Source: Mactra quadrangularis
Taxonomy: Eukaryota > Mollusca > Bivalvia > Venerida > Mactridae
Reading direction: 5' to 3'
Assembly (NCBI GenBank): GCA_025267735.1
Contig: CM046295.1
Span: 21,608,938 to 21,672,937, forward strand
DNA: 64,000 nucleotides
In this document: positions 12,178-24,500 of the stretch, in pieces
Layout: each line of letters begins with the position of its first letter
Numbering within the stretch: position 1 is the first letter of the stretch
The notes under the pieces: generated by a model
Told to the model about the DNA's origin: nothing
What the model saw: only the letters and a program-made list of their open reading frames with translations
Database searches by the model: none
Program-made: the position numbers and the translations under genes

Positions 12178-12283
12178 ATCAGGAGGATGGCATATCTTAA
12201 GGTTCTCAATGTATACTTTTATTATGGTATCGGAGTCTAAAGTCGTATGATTAACAACAACCTCTAAGTAGTGGTGGGTGAAG

Positions 12284-12345
12284 CCGAGTTGTGGGGGTGG
12301 CCGAGTGGTGAACATGTCTCAGTATGTGTAGTAGATTGGGCATGG
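12284..12345 (+). repeat. tRNA-like A-box fragment
   Basis: GGGGGTGGCCGAGTGGTGAAC resembles the 5' half of a tRNA-Leu/Ser type head (A box TGGCCGAGTGG), but no matching B box or acceptor stem follows. Probably the head of a truncated SINE. Confidence 0.35.
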
Positions 12346-12377
12346 CCTACCTTTGAGATAAAAATTTACCCCACTTT

Positions 12378-12785
12378 CAGGGCTCGAATTTAAGCTCGCA
12401 TACTTGCAAAATGCGAGTTGATTTTGAAAATTGCGAGTAACTTTTATTTCAACTCACAAATTTTTGCAGGTTAGAATCGACGCATAATTACTGTCTAAAC
12501 TATTGAGGCCCAGATTAGCATTGAAATGACCAGATAGATTGATAGATTAATTGAAGATTCATCCTAAAGAGGGTTTATAATCTTTGTCTATCCCGAATAA
12601 TGCCCTTGGTCTATCTACAGTTAAATATAGTACTATGTTGTTTTATATAGCATTATGAGAATAGAAATTATGTATGCTTTTAAAATTTTGAAAAATAATG
12701 CAAGTGATTTTTCCATTTTGCGAGTTGGAATAAAATCAACTAGCTAAAAATTGCAAGTCCAAAATTTTGTTCAATTCGAGCCCTG
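12378..12785 (+). mobile_element. hAT-type MITE (CAGGGCTCGAA family), copy 1
   Basis: Ends CAGGGCTCGAATTTAAGC and TTCAATTCGAGCCCTG, flanked by a perfect 8-bp duplication CCCACTTT (12370-12377 and 12786-12793). Subterminal repeats of TTGCGAG / CTCGCA are present. No transposase. Other copies lie at 19259 and 41272. Confidence 0.92.
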
Positions 12786-13102
12786 CCCACTTTGAGGAGT
12801 TGTGAATATGACATGTTCAGTAAAACCTCTGAAACCTCTTGTAAATCAGACGTTTGCCTTGTTCGGATAAGGTCAGGTTTGTTTCTGTATATAAATTATA
12901 ATGTAGTTAAGAAGTCATTAAAATGTCTAGTCTGAATCAGGTTGAGCAAATAGGGGATTCTTTAGGACCCTCTTGTATTTAAAAAAACACTGTTTGTTGT
13001 AGAAGTATTGGAAAGTCTGTCTCTACATTGTATATCTTGAATCTTATTGTTTGATATTTCTAAGTTTAATCCTTTTACTGAGACCAAAGAAACCTGCCCC
13101 GC

Positions 13103-13303
13103 GTTCAGTAACTACTGTTAGCTAAGGGGACGGGAGAACTCAACCCGAAGACAACTCAACCCGCGCAATACTCAACTCAAAGTTGGGGACAATTCCATCC
13201 GTTAGTAGGAGAATGAGTTGTCTCGGGTTGAGTTGTCTATGGGTTTAGTTGTTCCGACACTTCCGTTACGGAACGTTTTGGAATGTTCAAGATAAATGAA
13301 CAC
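13103..13303 (+). mobile_element. MITE family F, copy 1
   Basis: About 200 bp with ends GTTCAGTAACTACTG and a diverged complement (ATAAATGAACAC). The interior has inverted CAACTCAACCCG / GGGTTGAGTTG blocks. A second copy at 21644-21850 has better preserved ends. Confidence 0.8.
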
Positions 13304-13435
13304 GCTGCTGTGTTTATGAAAAAAATGTTTGGTATGTTAAGCTCTAATTGTTTTTACAGAGCCAATTGTAATTTTTACTAAAAGCATGGGCGAATTGTCA
13401 GTATTAATACTGATTTCAGTATTTTGAAAATAAAT

Positions 13436-13656
13436 TATAGTTCTATTTTATTAATTTGTCACAACTTGAATAATTAAATGGTCACTGAATGTGTTATTAT
13501 TCAACCGTTGAGCCATCATCCATATTAGTTATTGATGATCTAACTATATATGCGGCGATTTTAAATATTATAAGGGAAATAACAAGTTCGAAAGAGTTAA
13601 AATTTAGTGACCATGAAATTATTCAAGTTGTGACAGGTTAATAAAACAGAACTATA
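13436..13656 (+). mobile_element. MITE family B, copy 2
   Basis: Arms of about 50 bp (AATTATAGTTCTATTTTATT at the left, GAACTATAG at the right) share the inner CATGAAATTATTCAAG block with copies at 1961 and 40467. The outermost bases differ from those copies, so it is a diverged subfamily. Confidence 0.75.
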
Positions 13657-13689
13657 GTTGATGTAATTTATATGGAATCTGTCTACTTC

Positions 13690-14325
13690 ATTATTTTGAT
13701 AGTAGGTTTTCAGTTCATTCAAAACTTAAAACTTCCACCCATGTCTGGCGTGTAGGAGCTGGGGCCACAATATTCTGGCAAGCAGCAGTGGCTATGGGGC
13801 GGCGAGTTAATTTTTCATGACACATAATTATTGAAAATCTTGAGATCTCAGTATAACACGAAGATTTGTTCTTAAACAGGTGGTACTGAAAGTGCTGGAA
13901 ATCGAGTTTCAGAGGCTTACATCCACACAAAAAATCGACCGGCGGGAAGGGACACCCTGCCTGTACCCACCCCTTCTGCGGCCCCAATATTCAGATCCTT
14001 CCTACACGTCTGCATGTAAAAGTGTTCTTGTCAATATTCCTAAAGGTATAAATTATTTAGTACTTTGATAAGGCACTGGATTTTTCGTGCAAGAAAATAT
14101 TGATCATGGAAAAGTCATAGAAAAAAACTTGTATTTTTGGTTCTACTTATTTTTGTACTTACTTAGTAACTTAATATTTTCTACCTTCTAAAAATCCATC
14201 GGTTTTGTTCTGTGATATTTGTGTTCACCTAAATGTTGAATAAATTTTGTTGTGAGAAAATGTTGTCATATTTTATTCTTTATTTCAATTTTTTTCTGTA
14301 TTTGGGTTTAAACCCTTATTGATTT
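13690..14325. other. Intergenic stretch, no gene recognised
   Basis: A GC-richer patch at 13735-14020 has partly complementary ends (GTAGGAGCTGGGGCC and GGCCCCAATATTCAG), so it may be a worn inverted-repeat element. Short open frames on both strands look like no known protein. Confidence 0.35.
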
Positions 14326-14630
14326 TTTTTGTTGGGCTAAATATCATAGCAACACATTGTATAGGTCAGTCAACCTACTCAACATTCCAGAAAGGCTTAA
14401 TCTTTCGATTTAGCTGTTAACCAGTTACTTGGTGCATACTTCAGTTAGTAACTGACAACTGCTCTACGTGATTAAGAATCAATGGTAGGAGGGAGAATGG
14501 CATTAAAAATCATTTCAAAACTCATTTCATCATGACAAAGCTCTACGAAAGTATACTCTGTCTGAGAATTGAACCCACCTCAATCAGTAGAAAAATTCTC
14601 AACTGTATGAGCTAGCTAGGTGGCGCAGAA
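14325..14630 (-). repeat. tRNA-headed SINE family 1, copy 1
   Basis: Reverse-oriented SINE: tRNA-like head at the right (GAGCTAGCTAGGTGGCG, complement of the A-box region), tail at the left with ACACATTGTATAGGTCA and TGTTGGGC. About nine copies of this family occur in the window, in both orientations. Confidence 0.85.
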
Positions 14631-14639
14631 TCTTCAGTA

Positions 14640-15760
14640 TTGTCGCAAAATATGTTGTACACTGCCCTCCAAGTTCCTTCATACATTTTACAATTTATAT
14701 TGTACTCAAATGATTATTTTCAAATGTAAAATCATTTTATGATTCAATGATTTAACTTTGCTATTTGAAATCAGTACAGTTTTCTTATGGATATGAAATT
14801 ACAAAAATATATCAAACTTGGCAAAATTACAAAAAATATATCAAACTTGACATTAGTTCATTTAGATTCATTGACTATAGGTTTTAAAGGCTGATAAATA
14901 ACTTTTGCTGCAACTCAAAAAATTAAATGTACCAAAAGATTTTTTGTTTTCATTGCATGAATAAAGATTAAAATAGACATGGTATTATAATTCTTCAAAC
15001 TTGAATTTGGGAATTTGTAACAATTTAATTAATTGTACTGTGAAGGAATTTTTGGAGGGCAGTGTATTTCCTTGGTCTCAAAATTACATGACTATATGGC
15101 ACAGAAGTGTAATAGTGAGATATGTGGTTAGGGATCAAAAGATTTTTGGACCAAACCACACAAGAGACGCTATTAATTACCTTGAGTAGAGCTAGAAATT
15201 TACCTATGATTGCTTCACTCCACCATAATTCCGTTGCAACACAATATTTCCTGCAATAAGCAGAGTAAATGACTCCCAAGGAGATTGATAAATAGATACT
15301 AATAGCCCAATGACCAGGGGCATTGGCTGTATAAGTCAAGTAAGTATAGTATAACACGGCACTTTTTCTCCTTTGCCTTCAACTCAATAGTGTGTTTGCT
15401 TACATCTTGGACGCTCTTGTGTTTGATCTCAACTCAGAACTTTGGATTGTATAAGATTACGTTAATATAGGCTGCCGCTTGTCGATTATCTACACATCGC
15501 TGAGAGCAGTCGCAGCTAACTGCCAACAAAATGCCGCCTATCGGCAGTAGTTGGTTTCAAAGGCTCGCGGGAAACGTGACACCCAAAAAATTCGGCAACT
15601 GTTGCAGTTGAAACTAAAGTTGCAACTCTCTCAAGATATTTTGATGTCCTGATCCCCTTTTAAAAATTAAGTAACCACTAATTATGGAACTAAAGTAAAG
15701 AAAAAATGTGCAAGGTAAAAATTGGTAGAAGAAGCTTAGATGCACTACATAAAGTGAAAG
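14640..15760. other. Intergenic DNA upstream of ACO1
   Basis: AT-rich to 15370, then more mixed base composition towards the ACO1 start. No exon, tRNA or recognised repeat family is seen. The last few hundred bases probably include the ACO1 promoter, but no TATA box or clear initiator was found. Confidence 0.35.
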
Positions 15761-15873
15761 GGGACGTCACTGTGTAGGAAATTTCACAGGAGGACGACAA
15801 CTTCGCAGCTTCCGTTACAGAATTTGGTTTAGACTTAACCATTAAAGCACACGTGATTTCTTGAAAGTTCAAA

Positions 15874-18557
15874 ATGGCGGACAACTCGGGTAAGATGTAA
15901 TTTTTACGTAAAATTATTTTTGTATTGCTATTTGTTTGATTCATAACTGGTTTATTTCTATTTACGATGATTAGTTTAGTTTAATCTATTTGTTCAGGGT
16001 GTGTGTTCCTCAAAATGTCTCTGGCTAGCTTGATGTCAATCAAAATATGTTCGTTTTACGTGAGTTTAGTTCAAAACCTACCCGAAACGCTTGACATGAC
16101 ATGTCCTGTTTTTAGATCGATGAAAGGTCAATATTGAGAATGATGAATTAGTGGCCTCATGGGTCTAGAACACCAATGGAATTTCAATGTTTGTACTCCA
16201 ACAAATAAAGAAAAAAGAATCAAGTGTTTTGTTGATTGTCAAAATTTTCACCTTTTTGTCGAAATCGTTCTTGTTCCAAAATTAGACTTAAGAGTCAAGA
16301 TCCATGACTGCATTCCTAAACTATGTTCTTAGTGAAATTTACAAGCAGACATGAACTACCAGCTGTGATTTTTGCCTCAAATTGGTCGGAAACCTTTTCT
16401 AGAGGCTGTGCCTAGCATCACAGAATTGTAATCTTAGCCTTGGAGTCTATGTTCACCTAGTAATTGAGCCAGATGTGTAATACTCATAAACACAAGGTTT
16501 ATTAGGCTCTCAAAGATACTTCTTTGATGGATAGACTCATTGATATTCATGAGTTATTTAATCGCCCAGGCTTATGGAAGTTCCATGACCATATTCCTAG
16601 TCAATCCTTTTAGATTAGGATAAAGTTATTAGTTACAAACGTTGATAAGATGGCTATTTTTAACATTTACAATACCGGAGCCAAACATTAAAAGCCCTTG
16701 CAACCAGCAAAGAGTCAGGTCAGCTGACATTACACGTGCAGGCAGACTAAGTTGGCTGCTCATTGTCCAATTTTATCCAGAAATCCCTTAAGTGACAATG
16801 GATAGGTCTAAAAATTGAAGACAGTTTAGTCCATAGTGGTAATTCAGCATTGATAGGGTTAAAACATTTAAAAACATTTTTGTATCCTTCCAAAGACATT
16901 AATTTTTTTACTTACTTGTATTCATGACTTAAAAACTATAATTACATAAGCCTCACACACTTATTTTAAATTATTTTTTAAGGCATTAATCCTTTTGACA
17001 ACTGCTTGTCGTCACTCGATGTGAATGGAGAAAAATGGAAGTTCTACTGTTTACCAGATCTAAAAGACAAACGATACGGTGAGTGTTTTATATATCAGTG
17101 TACTACACTAATAGTGTCCCAGGATTTCAAAAGCTTGGGATGATCCCTGCGATTCTTAGCATTGGGTTCCACCTGAAATATTTACCTCTTCTTATGGGAA
17201 ATTTAGTTTCCATATATTGTTAAACACAATTTATAACTGCTCTTATCCATGATTTATTTTATTAAAGGAATCTCTGATTAAAAGAATCAGAAGTTCCCAT
17301 GGAAAAGCTGTATGTGTTTAATTCTGTTCATTTTACAGTTTGTACTTGTTTCTTTTGATTGGGTTCAGTGAGAATAGCCTGCTAGAGGACCATAAATTCT
17401 GCTTATCATTATAAGTTGGTCGACCATGTATATTATAGAATTGAATATAAACTTTTAACTTTCATTTCTGTAATGTCATGTTTATTTCTTGTAGAAAAAT
17501 TACCCTACTCTATTCGAGTTCTTTTGGAATCAGCTGTAAGAAATTGTGATGAGTTTTACGTCAAGAAATCAGATGTAGAGAAGATAATGGACTGGGAGGT
17601 GAATCAGTCCCGGGCTGTTGAAATACCCTTTAAACCTTCAAGAGTTATTCTACAGGATTTTACGTATGTTATACTTTTTTTGGTGGACATGGTATTTTGA
17701 TGTTTTTGGGGGGTTTTAGCCAGGGTTTTCAATGAAAAAATTCGGCTAATAGTTTGGCAAAACATGGCCGGGCGTCCGGTGTCGTTAACAATTGCATTAA
17801 AGTTTTTTTCCTTATATTTCTGCCATTTATTGTCAGATCTTTATGAAACTTCATTCAATGATAACATACTATGTGATGAACAGAATTAGAAAGTAACCAC
17901 AACTTTACCTGCCTTTATTTTGGATTATTTCCTTTGTAATTTTTGCGTTAAAGTTTTTAAATTACGCTTTAAGTGGTTTCCACATTACATTTTTTATTTC
18001 TTATATTTTTGTGGTTGGGTATAATGCTGTGGCTAAACATTGTATAGGTCATATCACTATGGTCTGTCAACTTTCTAACTGTTCTTATAAAGGCTAAATC
18101 TCTGGATTTAGTTGTTAACCACTTACTAAGTGCATACTTCTGTCAGTGACTGACAACTGTCACACATGATTTAGAATCAGTTGTAGGAGAGAGAATGCCC
18201 CTACAAATTATTTCACAAACCCTTCAGTAAACTTGTGTGTTAGCAACTGAACCAACTGGGCAGGCACCTTGTTAAATATTTCTTGATTTTATGCCATTTA
18301 TAGCATTATTTAGTCACTATTTTTTTTACCTAAAATTGGCTATTTTCACTTTTATCATAGTTTGTTAATAAACAATGATTTATCAACAAATAGACTGCAA
18401 TATTTTTTTATTTTTTCAGTGGTGTGCCAGCTGTAGTAGATTTTGCCGCCATGCGTGATGCCGTCCAGCGTCTAGGTGGCGATCCTGAGAAAATAAATCC
18501 AGTATGTCCAGCGGATCTTGTCATAGATCACTCTATACAAGTGGATGTCTCGCGCAG
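15874..18557 (+). CDS. ACO1: ACO1 exons 1-4 (N-terminal part of domain 1)
   Basis: Exon 1 15874-15889 (MADNS, donor GGTAAG); exon 2 16983-17078 (NPFDN to KDKRYG); exon 3 17495-17663 ([19 protein letters not shown], then [13 protein letters not shown]); exon 4 18420-18557 ([15 protein letters not shown] to DHSIQVDV). Exons 1 and 2 end in phase 1, exons 3 and 4 in phase 2. All follow human ACO1 closely except the variable first 25 residues. Exon 1 encodes only five and a third codons. Confidence 0.93.
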
Positions 18558-21500
18558 GTACTTGTCATAATAACCCCTTAAACTGTTGTTTTATATAGGT
18601 TCATACCAAGTTAAGGGTCTGCCCTTGACAGTGGCTAGAAAAGAGTTAAGGGTTTGATTCTGTTTTCTAAGACGGTTTGGATATGACCTATATTGATAGA
18701 GGAATTAAGGGGTAAGGGATAAGGGTCAGCTAGCTGGTTGTTACCAATTGTTAGTAATTAACATTGACTGGCCCAAATCTTATTTCACATTTCACAGGCT
18801 TTCAGAGGGTATTCAAAGTACTCAGAAACTTTAAAAAAGATTTGATTTATTAATGATTTTCATCAATAACTTGTAAAACATGTCAGACATTGTTAGTACC
18901 TTAATATCTGGGCTATTGGAAAAAAATTATTTTGTGTTTCAAATTACATCTATTGGTTCTTTAATAAAATTGATCTAATTTAATAAATTACAAGAGGAAG
19001 TTTTACAATCGTGATTTCTTATAACAACAACAACAATTCTGTTGTATGATAACATAGGATTCAGGAATTTATATTTTCATTGAGTAGTGGTTAAACAGGG
19101 CTTGATTTAACAGGGCTGGCAAAATCTTAAAATTGTTAACTTGTCCGTTCTTTGCAATTGGTAAAAGTTACTTGTCCATATGAACATTATGGAATAAAAT
19201 TATTGAAAAATCCACTTGTCCGTACTTGCCTTGGGACAACACGGACGATTGATTTCGCAGCCCCTGTTTAAGCTTGCATACTTGCAAAATGCCAGTGAAT
19301 TTTGAAAATTGCCAGTAACTTTTATTTTAACACACAAATTTTCGTGAGTTAAAATCGCCACAAAAATATTTCTGTCTAAACTAATGAGGCTCAAATCAGC
19401 ATTTAAACAGCCAAATTGATCGCTAGTATTACTAGTAATTAAAGATTCTCTGTATAGACATGTTTGATATTCTTTGTCTATCCCACATTAACGCCCTTGT
19501 TATATTTATATTTAAATAGTGTTCTATGTTGTTTTTATATGGCATATATGAACAGTTACTATGTATGCTATTAAAATTTGGAGAAAAAATGCGAGTGATT
19601 TTTTCATTTTGTGATTTAACATAAAATTAACTCACAAAATTATGCAAGTCCAATTTTTTGTTTAATTGGAGCCCTGGGTTAAAGCAAGAAGGAAAATATA
19701 GCCTATGGTTATAGAAAACTGATAAAGTAGCTATGATTAAGTTTTTAAAAAATTTTCTAAGAATCAAAATAAGAATTGATTAGGCAGCGGCTCTTTTGAG
19801 AAGGGATTGTGGGGGATGAGAAACTAACAGTTAATTTTCTATGGCCCGATATATTATGTAAAAAATATTATAGACCTTTAGATCATATGTACTCCCAAAT
19901 GTCTATAAGGTCATCCTTAAAAAATGTTTGTTTGTAGCTTCCCCGACCCCAAATACCTTACAGTGGGTCCGTTTGATTTTTTCAATGAGTAAGTTATATA
20001 TGTTGACTCAATAGTTTTTAGAAAAGAACAATTAATGTTCAATTAAACTCCATTGCAAGAGCGATTTTTTCTTGACATGGCAAAAAATTCAGGATTGCCA
20101 TTGAAAAATTGTGAGTCGCTGCAATGTGGTGAAATGGGAATTGGCAAACAAACACTTTTTTAAGGATGGCCTAATTTATGTATATAGAGACCCTTTTCAT
20201 ACTTGTTGACGTACAGTGACTGTTCTAGAACTTAATGAAGGGCTGGGAGATTACTAGGAAACGGGGTTGATAAAAAAGGAAAGGGTTGTAACATTAGGAT
20301 GCTGGCTTTAAAAAAATACTGTTTTTGCACTGACAAGAGCAAAAACAGACAGAGGGGAGAATATAAGGGCAGTGTGTGGCCCCAGCTATTCTGTTAAAAA
20401 AAATACTGTATCATATATAGTAATTATTTTAGAACCCAGAAAAAGGGTTGGTGCTTTAAAGTAACTGTTTATGCATAGGGAGAAGCAAAACAGGGCAGGG
20501 GTGGAAGAAAGGGTCAGGGAGGAAAAGAAAAATGGCAGGGTGTGGCCCCTTGTTATTTAGCTTTAGAACAATCATTGTATTATGTAACCTTCCCTTCTCC
20601 ATAACCATATCTTCCTGTGTATAAGTCAAGACATTTTTCATTTTCATTTGGCATATGTGGGTATATATGGCTCTGGGTCAGACATAACAATGAAATTCAT
20701 TAAAAATTAACATGGGTTGGAGGCACAGTTGGTAGCCGCCGGGATTTGGAATCTCGTGTCCCAAATGGGTTGCAGGTTCCAATCCCTCCCGGAGAGGTTA
20801 TACCCTTCCATGAAAATTTGACAATTATATCAATTTTCTTCCATTCATAAAATATATGGCAAAGTTTCCGGCCTTGTGGAAGGGTAGGTGAGTACTGGTT
20901 ATAGACAAGGGTCCAGGAAAGCTAGGTTAGGTGTGCTGAACTCCATAAAATGACCAAAATTACGTTGACATGGAGTTAAACCGAGTAAAAATGAAATAAA
21001 AGAATCTTTAAAAATTGAAAGCCATACTCCAACTTATACCTATGGCAAAACTTAGATAAATGTCCATTGTTTAGGTCAGAAAAAATTAAACCTAAAAATT
21101 TGAAACTAAATTGGAGTTTCAAATTAAGTGTGTTAATCAACTTGAATTGACTTGTATGCAGGAAACTATGGTACCTAGTGGCTAGTGGCAAGTAGTTTTC
21201 TATGGGGATATATTGTCCAACAATATTTACCTGAGCTTGACCTTTATGCAAGAATATATTAAACTCAGTATTTACTGTCTATTTTTGTCTTAATTTGTAA
21301 ATCACGCTTTATCGGAAGCATTTGGCAAAATACATGTACTAAACAATTAATTTTGTTTTCATAAGAATAAATACTTTAAAACAGCGCCACAACTTTTCGG
21401 ACTTGCGTTTTTCCCCATTTATAAAGGAATGCTTCCAAAATTAAAAGTACAATAACATTCATGTTTACGAAATTGATTTATAATCACATAGGTTGTTTTG

Positions 21501-24500
21501 AAAATGTGTCGATCGTATACATGCATACGGAGACTCACAATTTAATGTAAGTGAAGCGTGTAATTATTATAATAAGATAGTTCAAGCTCAGGTTAATATC
21601 GTCACACTATAACAAATAACAAAAAAAAATGAAAATCAGCCCCGTGTTCAGTAACTACTGTTAGCTAACGTTATGGGTACGGGAGAACTCACCTAGAATA
21701 CATCTCAACCCATGCATAACTAAACTCAAAGTTGGCACTACTCAATCTGTTAGTAGGAGATTGAGTTGTCTCAGGTTGAGTTGTCTCGGGTTGAGTTGTT
21801 CCGACACTTCCATTACAGAACGTTTTGGAATGTTTAAGGTAACTGAACACACTGCAGGTTCTATCTTGACATTTGGCATCACCTCATGGTCCTCTACTTA
21901 AATTGTTCAAATAATAGTACAGTACAACCTCTCTAGTGCAACACCCACTGGAAGGGAATAAAATGTGTTGCTCTTCAGAAGTTCAGAGGTTGTTGCTCTA
22001 CAGAGGTTAAATTCCATTAAAAACACACCTAAGGGAATATCAAAAGCTGGTATAGTGCAGAGGATTTGTTCTGTAGAGGGCCACTCTGCAGAAATTATAA
22101 TAGTATACCCCATGTGTTAGAATTCACTTAACTTGGGGATGGGGATCACTAAGGTTTTGATACATCTGACTATGAAAGTTTTTTTTAAGTTCCTTGCATC
22201 AGACGCCCTTAGGATTTAGTTCTCAGATGTGCAGTCCAGGGTCCTCAGAAACCTCTTGTAATACAAACATGTAGGTGAGCTGTCTAGGGTACTTAGGACC
22301 CTCTTGTAATACAAAAATGTAGGTGAGCTGTCCAGCGTTCTCAGGACTTTCTTCTAATACATTTATTACGATCTAAACTGGCATGCATGAACTGGCATTG
22401 ACTAGAGTTTAAGGCTTTTTTTCTAAAATAAAAAGATTTAAAACTTTTTGTTGTTTTTTATTGTTTTCCAGCATTCTAGTCAAAACACCCAATCCAGGTG
22501 GAGGTCAAAGGTCATGCCAAAGGTCAAGGTCACCTTTGAAGGTCACAGGTCAAGGTCAGCTGACATCATCATGTACACTGTGTCAGGTTGAAGGTGATAG
22601 TAGACCAATATCTGATAGCATTTGTCCATTCCATGGAAAGACCAGACCTGGGTTGGTACTTCATTCAATTTTGTACTCAATTTGTTTCATTTTTGAAATC
22701 TCTGACTAAAAAAATGCCATTAGTTTTGCTTAATTTTTAAACAAATTATGATTAGGAATTTTGAAAACCTGAAAAACAGTTTTATTTTAAATCTGCTGAA
22801 TTTAGGACCTGTGAATGAGTCCATTTTCTATATAGTTCTGGTGATATCTCAAAATTCATGAATTGGAATATTCTAAATGTTTGAACTTTCAACACAAGTG
22901 TCTCATGTATGAATATGTACAAAAACCCCATTATTAAATTGTTTTATTAAATTTTATTATTCTACAGCCTTACTCTGTGTTCAGATTTATTTTATATTTT
23001 CCCTGGGAAACAAACAAACAAATGTGTAGCGTTACAATTAAAATGTGTAAAGGGAACAATTGGATTAATTATGAATTTTGTGACCTTTATTCTCTATCAT
23101 ATGCTTTAGCAACTTATTTTTCTGTTAATAGGTCTTCTTTTGAGTATTCCTTTAACATGAAGTAGTATCTCAAGCACTATTAATTACATGTATATTTATA
23201 CAAAGTAAAATTTATTGCACATATTTTCCTGTTTCAATTAAAGAAATAACTCCCTTAAAATCTTCTTCATTTAACATTATACTCTATATAAAAGGTGCTA
23301 TGTTCAGTAGCATGATGCTATTTTTAGTAACACAATACTATTTATAGAAAATTTAGTATTTATGAAACTATATTTAGAAGTAGGATGAACTTATGTAGTA
23401 ATATAACACTGTAGTTAGTGATGCATTGCAAAATCATTTCACCATACTTGTATTTTGTAACATAAGGATTTAATAAGACAATGTAAAGTGATACTATATT
23501 TATTAACATCGAAGAATCATGCATTAGATAGAATCCTGCTGCTATTTATAATCAGTTATTACTATTATATTTAGTATCAATATGCTATATTTAGTAACAT
23601 GATGCTATATTTAGCAATCAAATCTTATTTTTAGTACCAATTTCCTATATTTAGTAACAATATCCTATATTTAGTAACAATATCCTATATATTAGTAACA
23701 TGATTCTATATTAAGTTACATGATGCTTTATTTAGTAATGTGATGCTATTTTTAGTAACATGATGCTATACTTAGTAACAATATCCTATATATAGTAACA
23801 TAATTCTATATTTAGTAACATGATGCTATATTTAGTAACATTTGTTTAAATTATTTCTATTTCAGTGCTGATGCTCTTGAAAAGAATCAGATGCTTGAAT
23901 TTGAAAGAAATAAAGAAAGATTTGTCTTCTTAAAAGTAATGTATTTTTAGACTTATTAATTTTGGCCAATCTTTTACAATAAAACTGTGATTGCCTTAAC
24001 CAATGAACAAATTTTGTGAATTGTTGACATTTTTGTCACTCAAAGTTTATAACTGTCCCAACAAATTTTTGTCATCTGCAAGTAAAGAAGTTCGGGTTTT
24101 CAATGCATGGCAAGAAAAAAAAAGTTCTGTGATACCCCTCTTAGTGGCAAGTCACATCTTTACTTTAAACATAGTTTTTTGTTTTGTTTTTAAATTCTTA
24201 ATAGGTTTCATATAGAAAGATAAGCTACATAGTGCAGGGCTCAACATTATAGGGCGTCCTTTTGATCCTGTCAACCTATATTTGGATTTGGGCATTTTTA
24301 TTACTGCAAGTAAACATTTGGTTCTGGGGATGTAAGAAAGAAGGCTAATTAGATGAGTTCATGTTGTGTATAACTTATAAAATGAGTTAAGATGATGTTA
24401 AATGAAAAATTAAATTTGTGTGTTTCAAATTATCCAATGACATTTCTCTAATTTCAGTGGGTGTGTTTTGTATTATCCAATGATATTTGCTCATTTTAGT

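Noticed and set aside
15640..15873. Iron-responsive element in the ACO1 leader
   Set aside because: I saw no CAGTGN loop flanked by a convincing stem with a bulged C upstream of the start codon.
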